DNA of 5,619 nucleotides from positions 1 to 5,619 of the forward strand of contig PWMO01000429.1 of the NCBI GenBank assembly GCA_003558175.1, in the 5' to 3' direction. Each line of letters begins with the position of its first letter. The first letter of the stretch is position 1. Under the pieces are notes generated by a model. The model did not search any database and had not been told where the DNA came from. It was given only the letters and a program-made list of their open reading frames with translations. Positions 1-5,494 of this stretch are shown in pieces. This DNA comes from Spirochaetaceae bacterium (lineage in GTDB: Bacteria > Spirochaetota > Spirochaetia > DSM-27196 > PWMO01). A program made the position numbers and the translations under genes.

Positions 1-565
1 CGATTATGCGCAGAATAATGTCCTTGGCGTACACACCGCGTCCCAGTTGGCCGTTGACGTCGATCTTGCGCACCCTGGGGCGGCTCAGCGCCATGCACTG
101 CGTGGCCAGCACGTCGCGGATCTGCGACGTTCCGATGCCGAACGCGATGGCACCAAAGGCGCCGTGGGTTGAGGTGTGAGAGTCGCCACAGGCGATGGTC
201 ATCCCCGGCTGCGTGATGCCGAGTTCCGGCCCGATGATATGCACAATCCCCTGGTAATCGGTGTGCAGGCCGAAGAACTCGATGCCGTACTCCGCGGTGT
301 TCTGCTCAATCGCCCGCATCATCTCCTCCGCCAGCGGATCGGCGAAGGGGCGCGACTGATCTGCGGTTGGAACGATGTGGTCTACGGTTGCAATGGTCCG
401 GTTGGGGTAGAGCACCTTCAGCCCACGCTCCCGCAGCATCTGAAACGCCTGCGGCGAGGTGACCTCGTGGATCATGTGCAGGCCGATGAACAGCTGATCC
501 TGACCTGATTCCAGCGTTGCTACCTTATGCAGATCCCATACGGTGTTGAACAGGTTTTTCCTCAT
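1..565 (-). CDS. leuC: 3-isopropylmalate dehydratase large subunit, N-terminal part (runs off left edge)
   Basis: LeuC pairs with LeuD to isomerise 2-isopropylmalate to 3-isopropylmalate in cytoplasmic leucine synthesis, using a 4Fe-4S cluster. The 188 codons visible read as the bacterial-type aconitase-family N-terminus: HEVTSPQAF at residues 33-41, TVDH at 60-63, DYQGIVH at 103-109, GDSHT at 127-131 and [14 protein letters not shown] at 134-147. The family is about 465 residues long, so roughly 40% is present; the cluster-binding cysteines lie beyond the window. The frame is open to position 2. The start codon at 565-563 is chosen because AAGGAG lies 8 nt upstream and the protein begins where E. 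coli LeuC begins. It sits 23 nt after ilvN on the same strand and is probably co-transcribed with ilvBN; leuD would be expected further left. The identity is sure; whether leuD follows cannot be seen. Confidence 0.96.
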   Translation of the reverse strand, partial: MRKNLFNTVWDLHKVATLESGQDQLFIGLHMIHEVTSPQAFQMLRERGLKVLYPNRTIATVDHIVPTADQSRPFADPLAEEMMRAIEQNTAEYGIEFFGLHTDYQGIVHIIGPELGITQPGMTIACGDSHTSTHGAFGAIAFGIGTSQIRDVLATQCMALSRPRVRKIDVNGQLGRGVYAKDIILRII

Positions 566-573
566 AGCGAGCT

Positions 574-579
574 CTCCTT
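574..579 (-). promoter_or_regulatory. Ribosome binding site of leuC
   Basis: The minus strand reads AAGGAG here, 8 nt before the leuC ATG, in the 23-nt gap after the ilvN stop codon. It fixes the leuC start, which cannot be confirmed by the full protein because the gene is cut. No hairpin or promoter fits in so short a gap, which supports co-transcription from ilvB. Confidence 0.8.
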
Positions 580-588
580 AGGACGGTA

Positions 589-1137
589 TTAGGACGTTAT
601 CTCTTGACCGCGGGCCATCAGCACCTTGCCGGTCCGAATCATCTCTTCAACGCCGTATTTTTCAAAGACTTTATGGGCGCTGTCAAGACGTTCGGTGTCG
701 CCGGTCATCTGTAGTATGGTGGCGTGCTCGCTTACCTCAATAATCTCGCAGTTCATGGCGTGTGCCAGCTGCAGCACGTCTGAGCGCGCATCGGGTTCGC
801 AGTGCAGTTTGAACAGGGCGAGCTCGCGCTGGATGATGTCCTGGCCCGTCCGGTCGGAAGCGTGCAGCACGTCCACCAGCTTGTTCAGTTGTTTGAGTAT
901 CTGATCGAGAACTTTTTCGTCACCGGTGGCCACGATGTTCATTACCGAATAATTGGGGTCTTTTGAGGGCGACACCACCAGGCTGTCGATGTTGTAGGCT
1001 CGACGAGCGAATACCAGCGCAATTCTGATCAGTACACCCGGCTTGTTGTTTACCAGCAGACTGAGCGTGTGCTTGTGATACGGTTTCTGGCCGTTCCCGT
1101 TGACTGAAACTCCATTCATCGAAACTGCTGTACTCAT
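589..1137 (-). CDS. ilvN: Acetohydroxyacid synthase small (regulatory) subunit
   Basis: The regulatory subunit of acetohydroxyacid synthase binds the catalytic IlvB, raises its activity and confers feedback inhibition by valine. At 182 residues it is slightly longer than E. coli IlvH (163) because of a polar N-terminal extension of about 20 residues rich in Ser, Asn, Gly and Val. The ACT domain spans about 22-95 and starts HTLSLLVNNKPGVL. Gly34 and Asn49 match the positions known from IlvH valine-resistance work (Gly14 and Asn29), so valine control is predicted to be intact. The conserved GDEKVLDQI and QLNKLVDVL stretches follow, then the C-terminal small-subunit domain (about 105-178), ending GKVLMARG. 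The first ATG is preferred over Met7 because AGGGAG lies 9 nt upstream of it. Only 2 nt separate it from the ilvB stop codon, as expected for translationally coupled subunits. Confidence 0.96.
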   Translation of the reverse strand: MSTAVSMNGVSVNGNGQKPYHKHTLSLLVNNKPGVLIRIALVFARRAYNIDSLVVSPSKDPNYSVMNIVATGDEKVLDQILKQLNKLVDVLHASDRTGQDIIQRELALFKLHCEPDARSDVLQLAHAMNCEIIEVSEHATILQMTGDTERLDSAHKVFEKYGVEEMIRTGKVLMARGQEITS

Positions 1138-1139
1138 GG

Positions 1140-2870
1140 TTACGTACTCCCTACCGGCTTCTCAAGCTTTGGCGCCGCCTGTCCCGGCTTCAGCCTGGGC
1201 GCCTCGATAATCATTTGTTCGTAGGTAGCGCCTGAAGGAATCATCGGGTAAACGTTGTCTTCTTTTTCTACCTCGACGTCGATCAGGCACGGGCCGTCAT
1301 TATAGGCGACCGCGGAGCGAATAATTCGCTTGACGTCCGCGCTGCGCTTGATGCGGAACCCCTTACAGCCGTAGCTCTCCGCCAGCTTGACGAAGTTGGG
1401 GTTGCCGACCATATCAACTCCCGAAAGGCGATTGTCGTAGAACAGCGACTGCCACTGACGCACCATGCCGAGATAGCGGTTGTTGATCACCACGATCTTG
1501 ATCGGAAGCTTATGAATGACCGCCGTCGCCAGCTCGGACAGGGTCATCTGGAAGCCTCCGTCCCCAACCACCGTGACGACCGTTGCCTCCGGATGCGCAA
1601 ACTGCGCGCCAATCGCGGCTGGAAACCCGAAGCCCATGGTTCCCGCGCCGCCGGAGGTAATCCAACGGAAGCGATGATCGGTGCGCATGTACTGAGCCGC
1701 CCACATCTGGTGCTGACCGACGTCGGTGGTCACAAACGCCTTACCACCGGTCTGCTGGTGGATCTCTTCTATTACGTGTTCGGCACGCAGTTTGCCGCTC
1801 TTGCGGTACTTGAGCGGATACTGCTTGCGCCAGCGGTCTACCTGTTTGAGCCAGTCCTTCGTGTCGCCGCGACGCACGATCGCGTTCAACGACTCGACAG
1901 AGCGACGGGCATCCCCGAGGATCGTACAATCCATGGGCACGGTCTTGTTGAACTCCGAAGGATCGATATCGATGTGGATCTTGACTGCGTCTTTACAAAA
2001 CAGGTCGGTCTTGCCGGTAATGCGATCATCCCAGCGCGAGCCGATCGACATGATCAAGTCACACGCAGCGACAGCTTTGTTGGCGTACGCTGTGCCGTGC
2101 ATTCCGAGCATGCCAAGGCTCAGCGGATGCGTCTCAGGAAAGCAGCCTTTGCCTAGTAACGTGTTGGTCACCGGAATCTGCATTTTCTCCGCCAGATGAA
2201 TCACCGCTTTTTCTGCGCCGGATATGACCGCTCCGTGTCCCACGAGAAGCAGCGGTCTGCGCGCACGCTCGAGCATCAATGCCGCCTTCTCGATATCTGC
2301 CGGATCGCCTTCTTGCGGTACGCTGTAGCCAGGCAGGTGAAAATCGTCCTCAAAATCCGGTTCAATCATGGCGCTGGACACATCTTTGGGGACGTCTATG
2401 AGAACCGGCCCGGGCCTCCCCGTCTGGCAGATATGAAACGCCTCACGCATGATGCGCGGAACATCCTGCGGATCCTTCACGAGGTAGGAGTGCTTGACTA
2501 CCGGAAACGAGATCCCGGAAACGTCCGCCTCCTGAAACGCGTCGAGTCCGAGGTTCCACGTTGTCTGCTGACCGCAGATCACCACTACCGGAATTGAGTC
2601 CATCAGCGCGGTGAGAAGGCCGGTAATGGTATTGGTGGCGCCGGGACCGGAGGTAACCAGGGCAACACCCGGTTTGCCGGTGGCACGGGCAAAACCGTCG
2701 GCCATGTGTACTGCACCCTGCTCATGCCGCGTCAAGACCAGCTGAACCGGAGAATCGACAAGTGCGTCAAATATGGGGATTGCAGCTCCACCCGGGAGCC
2801 CGAAGATGTATTCAACGCCCTGCTGTTGGATGATGTCAACGATCACTTCTGCTGCTGACTTCTTGGTCAT
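1140..2870 (-). CDS. ilvB: Acetohydroxyacid synthase large (catalytic) subunit
   Basis: A ThDP-, FAD- and Mg-dependent enzyme that condenses pyruvate with pyruvate or 2-ketobutyrate, the first common step to valine, leucine and isoleucine. Its 576 residues are a normal full length. The order is the ThDP pyrimidine domain with FGLPGGA (23-29) and catalytic Glu50 in RHEQGA, then SGPGATN (74-80) and DAFQEAD (110-116). The central FAD-binding domain includes GMHGTAYAN. The C-terminal ThDP diphosphate domain has GDGGF (436-440) and the NN..LG (463-468) part of the Mg/ThDP motif. VRQWQ with Trp473 and the late YPMIPSGA separate it from other ThDP enzymes such as pyruvate oxidase. The start is supported by a GGGAGG ribosome binding site 9 nt upstream. 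The loop GQQTTWNLG (100-108) differs from the common GQVPxxxIG form. First gene of the ilvBN-leuC operon, with its own promoter just upstream. Confidence 0.97.
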   Translation of the reverse strand: MTKKSAAEVIVDIIQQQGVEYIFGLPGGAAIPIFDALVDSPVQLVLTRHEQGAVHMADGFARATGKPGVALVTSGPGATNTITGLLTALMDSIPVVVICGQQTTWNLGLDAFQEADVSGISFPVVKHSYLVKDPQDVPRIMREAFHICQTGRPGPVLIDVPKDVSSAMIEPDFEDDFHLPGYSVPQEGDPADIEKAALMLERARRPLLLVGHGAVISGAEKAVIHLAEKMQIPVTNTLLGKGCFPETHPLSLGMLGMHGTAYANKAVAACDLIMSIGSRWDDRITGKTDLFCKDAVKIHIDIDPSEFNKTVPMDCTILGDARRSVESLNAIVRRGDTKDWLKQVDRWRKQYPLKYRKSGKLRAEHVIEEIHQQTGGKAFVTTDVGQHQMWAAQYMRTDHRFRWITSGGAGTMGFGFPAAIGAQFAHPEATVVTVVGDGGFQMTLSELATAVIHKLPIKIVVINNRYLGMVRQWQSLFYDNRLSGVDMVGNPNFVKLAESYGCKGFRIKRSADVKRIIRSAVAYNDGPCLIDVEVEKEDNVYPMIPSGATYEQMIIEAPRLKPGQAAPKLEKPVGST

Positions 2871-2903
2871 AGGGCTGTTCCTCCCTCCACGTTATTGAAG
2901 GGA

Positions 2904-2932
2904 ATACTAACGACAGAATTGAGCCGCGTCAA
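2904..2932 (-). promoter_or_regulatory. Sigma70-type promoter of ilvBN-leuC
   Basis: On the minus strand a TTGACG -35 element (2932-2927, 5 of 6 consensus bases) is followed after exactly 17 bp by TAGTAT (2909-2904, 4 of 6). Transcription would begin near 2897, leaving a leader of only about 26 nt that contains the ilvB ribosome binding site. So short a leader leaves no room for a T-box or attenuator, unless a second promoter lies further upstream. Control would then be expected from DNA-binding proteins; a palindrome sits directly next to the -35. Read by eye, not mapped. Confidence 0.65.
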
Positions 2933-2934
2933 CA

Positions 2935-2955
2935 TGGTGAATCAAAAATTCACCA
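2935..2955. promoter_or_regulatory. Perfect 8+8 bp palindrome abutting the ilvB -35 element, candidate operator
   Basis: The arms TGGTGAAT (2935-2942) and ATTCACCA (2948-2955) are exact reverse complements around the 5-bp spacer CAAAA. The centre is about 48 bp upstream of the inferred ilvB start site and the right-hand element ends 2 bp from the -35, a usual place for an activator or repressor site. The core TGAAT-N5-ATTCA resembles the ARG box (TGAAT-N4-ATTCA) but has one base too many between the arms. The binding protein is unknown. Confidence 0.5.
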
Positions 2956-3014
2956 AATTTACAGAAACTTTTCGGCAAATAGTCCGAAGTGCAGCGTAAT
3001 TTCTCTGAATTTCC

Positions 3015-3042
3015 GTTCAAATTTGATCGATTAACCTTGAAC
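3015..3042. repeat. 28-bp imperfect dyad upstream of ilvB
   Basis: GTTCAA (3015-3020) and TTGAAC (3037-3042) are exact inverted arms, and the palindrome ATCGAT (3026-3031) lies at the same centre. Overall 11 of 14 base pairs are symmetric. It lies about 130 bp upstream of the inferred ilvB start site in AT-rich DNA. The shared centre makes a protein-binding site more likely than chance, but no regulator can be named. Confidence 0.4.
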
Positions 3043-3044
3043 AG

Positions 3045-3093
3045 CGGCGACTTTGCTTCGGCAGTACGAAAATTAGTTGAAGGCAAAGCGCCG
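3045..3093. repeat. Long bulged inverted repeat
   Basis: CGGCG, CTTTGC and TTC on the left (3045-3059) pair with GAA, GCAAAG and CGCCG on the right (3079-3093). That gives 14 base pairs with one single-base bulge on each side (3050 and 3082) and a 19-nt loop. No T-rich tract follows on either strand, so it is not a classical intrinsic terminator. It may act as an RNA hairpin at the end of the FKBP transcript or be incidental. Confidence 0.35.
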
Positions 3094-3143
3094 TCGACTG
3101 CTTGTTGGGCTGCGACAGAAAGCCCCATAGGAATTTTCGCCGC

Positions 3144-3178
3144 GTGTAGTGAAGGTTAGGAGGGAGGTGTAGTGAAGG
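3144..3178. repeat. 12-bp direct repeat, two copies
   Basis: GTGTAGTGAAGG occurs exactly at 3144-3155 and again at 3167-3178. The copies are 23 bp apart start to start, about two helical turns, so both would face the same side of the DNA. The 11 bp between them are also purine-rich. It could be a tandem protein site or a small slippage duplication. Confidence 0.5.
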
Positions 3179-3184
3179 AGTACA

Positions 3185-3210
3185 GCGGAACCGACATCTG
3201 CCGGTTCCGC
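3185..3210 (-). terminator. Hairpin 38 nt after the FKBP gene, possible terminator
   Basis: GCGGAACCG (3185-3193) and CGGTTCCGC (3202-3210) form a perfect 9-bp GC-rich stem with an 8-nt loop. It is placed where the FKBP transcript should end, before the ilvB promoter. There is no run of T after the stem on either strand, so it is a poor intrinsic terminator. A C-rich, G-poor stretch follows it in the transcript, which would suit Rho-assisted ending or a 3'-end stabilising hairpin. Confidence 0.45.
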
Positions 3211-3248
3211 CGGGTTAGAGTTAACTGCTTTGCGAGAGGTCGGGGCAG

Positions 3249-3851
3249 TTACTGCTGGATGGGAGGCATTGGGGCGCCAAACGGTTCGAGTTCTTCTTCT
3301 GTGGCGTCACGGATAGTCATTACCTCGATCTCGAAGGTCAGGGCCTCCCCGGCAAGCGGATGGTTGAAGTCCATGATCACCGTTTCTTCGCGGATCTCAT
3401 GCACCGTTACGGGAATTGGGCCCTGTGGCGTTTGAGCGGCCAGCTGCATTCCCTCGACCAGGTCAATTTCAGCCGGGATCTGGTTTCGTGGTATCTCCTG
3501 CAGGGCTTCGTCCACGTAGGGGCCGTAAGCGTCCTCGGCTTCTACGCGTACCGTCTTGCGGTCGCCTACCGCCATCCCCTCCATCTGAGATTCGAGTCCC
3601 GGAATCAACATGCCGACACCAAAAATGAACTCGAGCGGTTCACCCCCCTCGGAGCTGTCAAACACGGTCCCGTCGTCAAGTGATCCTTCGTAGTGGATCT
3701 GCACCATCTTGTTCTGCTCGACGGTCTCGGCGGTCTCGGCGGCCGTGACTTCTTCTTCCTGGGTGGACTCGTTCCGTTCTCTGCCTCCACCGGCGAGAGC
3801 AGTTGCCGTCACGAGCACCAGTATGGCCAAAAGGCCGATCAGGCGTTTCAT
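3249..3851 (-). CDS. Exported SlyD-type FKBP peptidyl-prolyl cis-trans isomerase
   Basis: A predicted envelope prolyl isomerase and chaperone of 200 residues. Residues 1-20 form a signal peptide: KR, a hydrophobic run, then Ala-Leu-Ala before GlyGlyGly, with likely cleavage after Ala20. No cysteine is nearby, so it is not a standard lipoprotein. An acidic, Glu/Thr-rich linker (24-46) follows. The FKBP domain begins at VQIHYEGSLDDGTVFDSS (50-67) and continues with FGVGMLIPGLE (77-87), GMAVGD (92-97) and DAYGPY (107-112). About 112-160 is the insert-in-flap domain, and DFNHPLAGEALTFEIEV (161-177) closes the fold. That order is typical of SlyD. The His/Cys-rich metal-binding tail of E. coli SlyD is absent. 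The ATG at 3851 is preferred over upstream in-frame starts because it has AAAGGGGA just before it, begins the signal peptide and leaves room for a good promoter. Monocistronic, divergent from crtI. Confidence 0.92.
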   Translation of the reverse strand: MKRLIGLLAILVLVTATALAGGGRERNESTQEEEVTAAETAETVEQNKMVQIHYEGSLDDGTVFDSSEGGEPLEFIFGVGMLIPGLESQMEGMAVGDRKTVRVEAEDAYGPYVDEALQEIPRNQIPAEIDLVEGMQLAAQTPQGPIPVTVHEIREETVIMDFNHPLAGEALTFEIEVMTIRDATEEELEPFGAPMPPIQQ

Positions 3852-3855
3852 TGGT

Positions 3856-3863
3856 TCCCCTTT
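3856..3863 (-). promoter_or_regulatory. Ribosome binding site that decides the FKBP start
   Basis: The minus strand reads AAAGGGGA here, 4 nt before the ATG at 3851 when counted from the final A. The open frame continues 46 codons further upstream, but that stretch crosses the promoter and has no signal-peptide character. Confidence 0.7.
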
Positions 3864-3884
3864 GTCTAAAAGTCTACTCGGTAC

Positions 3885-3913
3885 AGTATACGGGTCGTGT
3901 CCCGAAATGACAA
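3885..3913 (-). promoter_or_regulatory. Sigma70-type promoter of the FKBP gene
   Basis: On the minus strand TTGTCA (3913-3908) and TATACT (3890-3885) each match 5 of 6 consensus bases and are separated by exactly 17 bp. It is the best promoter match in the window. The start site would be near 3878, giving a leader of about 26 nt. Its -35 lies only 11-14 bp from the -35 of the divergent crtI promoter. Confidence 0.7.
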
Positions 3914-3924
3914 CCGACCGTTTT

Positions 3925-3956
3925 TTGTTGAACTCGCGCGCAGAGGGTAGTATCCT
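3925..3956 (+). promoter_or_regulatory. Probable sigma70-type promoter of crtI-crtB
   Basis: Two overlapping readings are possible, each with a 17-bp spacer: TTGTTG (3925-3930) with TAGTAT (3948-3953), or TTGAAC (3928-3933) with TATCCT (3951-3956). Both are moderate matches. The first shares its -10 hexamer with the inferred ilvB promoter. The start site would fall near 3960, leaving a leader of about 50 nt. A leftward start for crtI at 3968 (TTG) would nearly abut that site, which argues for the ATG at 4013. Confidence 0.5.
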
Positions 3957-4003
3957 AAGCGCAACGCTTGCGGACGGACGGAGCGGCAAATAAACGCAAA
4001 AAC

Positions 4004-4008
4004 GGAAG
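4004..4008 (+). promoter_or_regulatory. Weak, close-set ribosome binding site of crtI
   Basis: GGAAG lies 4 nt before the ATG, a partial and rather close match to the Shine-Dalgarno sequence. Together with the protein alignment it supports the start at 4013, though initiation may be modest. Confidence 0.45.
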
Positions 4009-4012
4009 ATTC

Positions 4013-5485
4013 ATGAAAAAGAAGACGATTGTGGTGGGCGGCGGCTTTGGAGGGATGACGGCGGCGGCGTACCTTGCGCGCGAAGGTCATCAGGTAACGC
4101 TGCTGGAGAAAAACGACCAGGTGGGCGGGCGCGCCCGCGTCTGGCACAGCGACGGCTTCACCTTCGATATGGGGCCGTCCTGGTACCTGATGCCCGAGGT
4201 CTTTGAGCAGTTCTTTGCCGACTTTGGCGTCAGCCGCGACAGGTACTACGACCTCTACCGTCTCAACCCGTATTACCGCGTCTTCTTTGATTCAAACAAG
4301 ACGGTAGACGTCAACGGTGACCGCGGCGCGGTTGAACAGCTGTTTGAGCAGCTGGAGCCCGGCGGAGCGGACAAGCTGCAGCGATACCTGCAGCAGGCGG
4401 AGTACAAATACAACGTCGCGATGGAGCAGTTTCTCTACAAGGAATACCGCAGCGTCTTCCAGTTTCTCAACCGCCGTTTGATGACTGAGGGGTTGAAGCT
4501 GAACGTGTTCTCCAAGCTTGATAACTTTGTAGAACGCTATTTTCGCGACCCGCGGGCCAAACAGATACTTGAGTATGCAATGGTCTTTCTCGGTAGCAGT
4601 CCGAAGAACGCCCCCGCACTCTACTCCATCATGTCGCACGTCGACTTGAACCTCGGCGTCTATTTTCCGCACGGCGGTATGACTTCGTTGGTCGGCGGAC
4701 TGAGAAAGCTTCTCGATGAGCTTGGCGTGGAACTGCATACAGAGACTCCGGCAGGTCGGATTGTTGTCAGCAACGGCGCGGTCGCGGGAGTCGAGGCGGG
4801 GGACAGGCGGTTTGATGCCGACGCGGTAGTGGTAAACGCCGATTACGCGTGGGCCGAAACCAACCTGCTGGCTCCCGAGCACCGCAGTTATTCGCCGCGC
4901 TACTGGAACAGCCGTGTCATGGCACCCACCATGTTCATTGTCTACCTGGGCCTGAACCGCAAACTGCCGCAACTGGTTCACCACAACCTCTATTTTACCA
5001 ATCCGTGGGACGATCACTTCCACGCGATTTTTGACAAGCCGCGCTGGCCGGACAGTTTCTCCTATTACATCAGCTGTGCTTCGTATGATGACCCCAGCGT
5101 GGCCCCCGCCGATCACGAGAACTTGTTCTTCCTCGTTCCGGTTGCCGCCGGCCTGGACGACAGCGAAGAAATACGCGCGCAATGGTATGAGAAGGTGCTG
5201 AGCCACTTCGAGCAATTGATCGGACAATCGGTGCGCGAGAACATCGTCACCAGCCGCATCTATTCACATCGCGACTTCGCCGCCGATTACAACGCATTCA
5301 AAGGTACCGCGCTGGGTATCTCGCACACCCTCGGCCAGACTGCGGTATTTCGCCCGTCGCATCGCAGCAAGAAGGTGCAACGGCTGTTCTACTCGGGGCA
5401 GTATACCCATCCCGGGGTTGGCGTACCGATGACCTTCATTTCGTCAAAGATCATCGGCGAGGCGATCGGCAGGGAAGTGCAATAG
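4013..5485 (+). CDS. crtI: CrtI-family phytoene desaturase
   Basis: An FAD-dependent, probably membrane-associated carotenoid desaturase of 490 residues, normal for the family (about 490-510). The N-terminal Rossmann motif is GGGFGG (9-14), with Glu32 as the likely ribose-binding acid, followed by QVGGRA (36-41). Then comes FDMGPSWYLMP (51-61), typical of the CrtI type in Bacteroidota and some other phyla. The C-terminal FAD-binding signature is YSGQYTHPGVGVPM (460-473) followed by SSKIIGEAI. It would introduce double bonds into phytoene towards neurosporene, lycopene or didehydrolycopene; the number of steps cannot be told from sequence. Related CrtD/CrtN enzymes share the fold, but the adjacent phytoene synthase gene favours CrtI. 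The ATG at 4013 is chosen because the Rossmann strand begins directly after it and GGAAG lies just upstream; a TTG 45 bp earlier adds only a polar, non-conserved tail. Confidence 0.9.
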   Translation: MKKKTIVVGGGFGGMTAAAYLAREGHQVTLLEKNDQVGGRARVWHSDGFTFDMGPSWYLMPEVFEQFFADFGVSRDRYYDLYRLNPYYRVFFDSNKTVDVNGDRGAVEQLFEQLEPGGADKLQRYLQQAEYKYNVAMEQFLYKEYRSVFQFLNRRLMTEGLKLNVFSKLDNFVERYFRDPRAKQILEYAMVFLGSSPKNAPALYSIMSHVDLNLGVYFPHGGMTSLVGGLRKLLDELGVELHTETPAGRIVVSNGAVAGVEAGDRRFDADAVVVNADYAWAETNLLAPEHRSYSPRYWNSRVMAPTMFIVYLGLNRKLPQLVHHNLYFTNPWDDHFHAIFDKPRWPDSFSYYISCASYDDPSVAPADHENLFFLVPVAAGLDDSEEIRAQWYEKVLSHFEQLIGQSVRENIVTSRIYSHRDFAADYNAFKGTALGISHTLGQTAVFRPSHRSKKVQRLFYSGQYTHPGVGVPMTFISSKIIGEAIGREVQ

Positions 5486-5490
5486 GGGGA
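5484..5490 (+). promoter_or_regulatory. Ribosome binding site of crtB overlapping the crtI stop codon
   Basis: AGGGGGA begins with the last two bases of the crtI TAG stop and ends 4 nt before the crtB ATG. A ribosome ending crtI would sit directly on it, so translation of crtI and crtB is probably coupled. Confidence 0.65.
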
Positions 5491-5494
5491 TTGG

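Larger units (their letters stand above)
2871..3248. other. 378-bp intergenic region between the FKBP gene and ilvB
   Basis: I see no convincing gene here. The part near ilvB (about 2935-3040) is clearly more AT-rich than the flanking genes and carries the ilvB promoter plus dyad elements. The part near the FKBP gene carries a 9-bp hairpin, a purine-rich plus strand with a 12-bp direct repeat, and a bulged hairpin. The 73-codon open frame on the minus strand (3128-2907) lacks a ribosome binding site and any recognisable motif, runs through all these dyads, and is not called. Confidence 0.6.

Noticed and set aside
176..508. 110-codon plus-strand open frame
   Set aside because: It is antisense to leuC and starts from a non-ATG codon without a ribosome binding site.
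1512..2156. 214-codon plus-strand open frame
   Set aside because: It is antisense to ilvB, which is unmistakable on the other strand, and has no recognisable domain.
2867..2935. 22-codon minus-strand frame with several Leu, Val and Ile codons whose TGA overlaps the ilvB ATG, resembling a leader peptide
   Set aside because: It lacks a ribosome binding site, and its ATG lies upstream of the inferred transcription start, so it would not be translated from that promoter. The branched-chain codons are not clustered, and there is no attenuator hairpin.
2907..3128. 73-codon open frame on the minus strand between the FKBP gene and ilvB
   Set aside because: It has no ribosome binding site, no family resemblance and mixed composition, and it crosses the palindromes and the ilvB promoter.
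3172..3435. 87-codon plus-strand frame starting with GTG after a perfect AGGAGG at 8 nt
   Set aside because: Most of it is antisense to the end of the FKBP gene and reads as a low-complexity Ser-rich shadow. The purine-rich tract explains the apparent ribosome binding site.
3780..3851. Lipoprotein signal on the FKBP protein
   Set aside because: No cysteine follows the hydrophobic stretch; the sequence after Ala-Leu-Ala is Gly-Gly-Gly-Arg.
3968..4012. Extended crtI start at TTG, adding 15 residues
   Set aside because: The added residues are polar and not conserved in the family, and the site lies too close to the inferred transcription start to carry a ribosome binding site.
4292..5227. 311-codon minus-strand open frame
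   Set aside because: It is wholly antisense to crtI and has no family motif. Long antisense frames are common in GC-rich genes.
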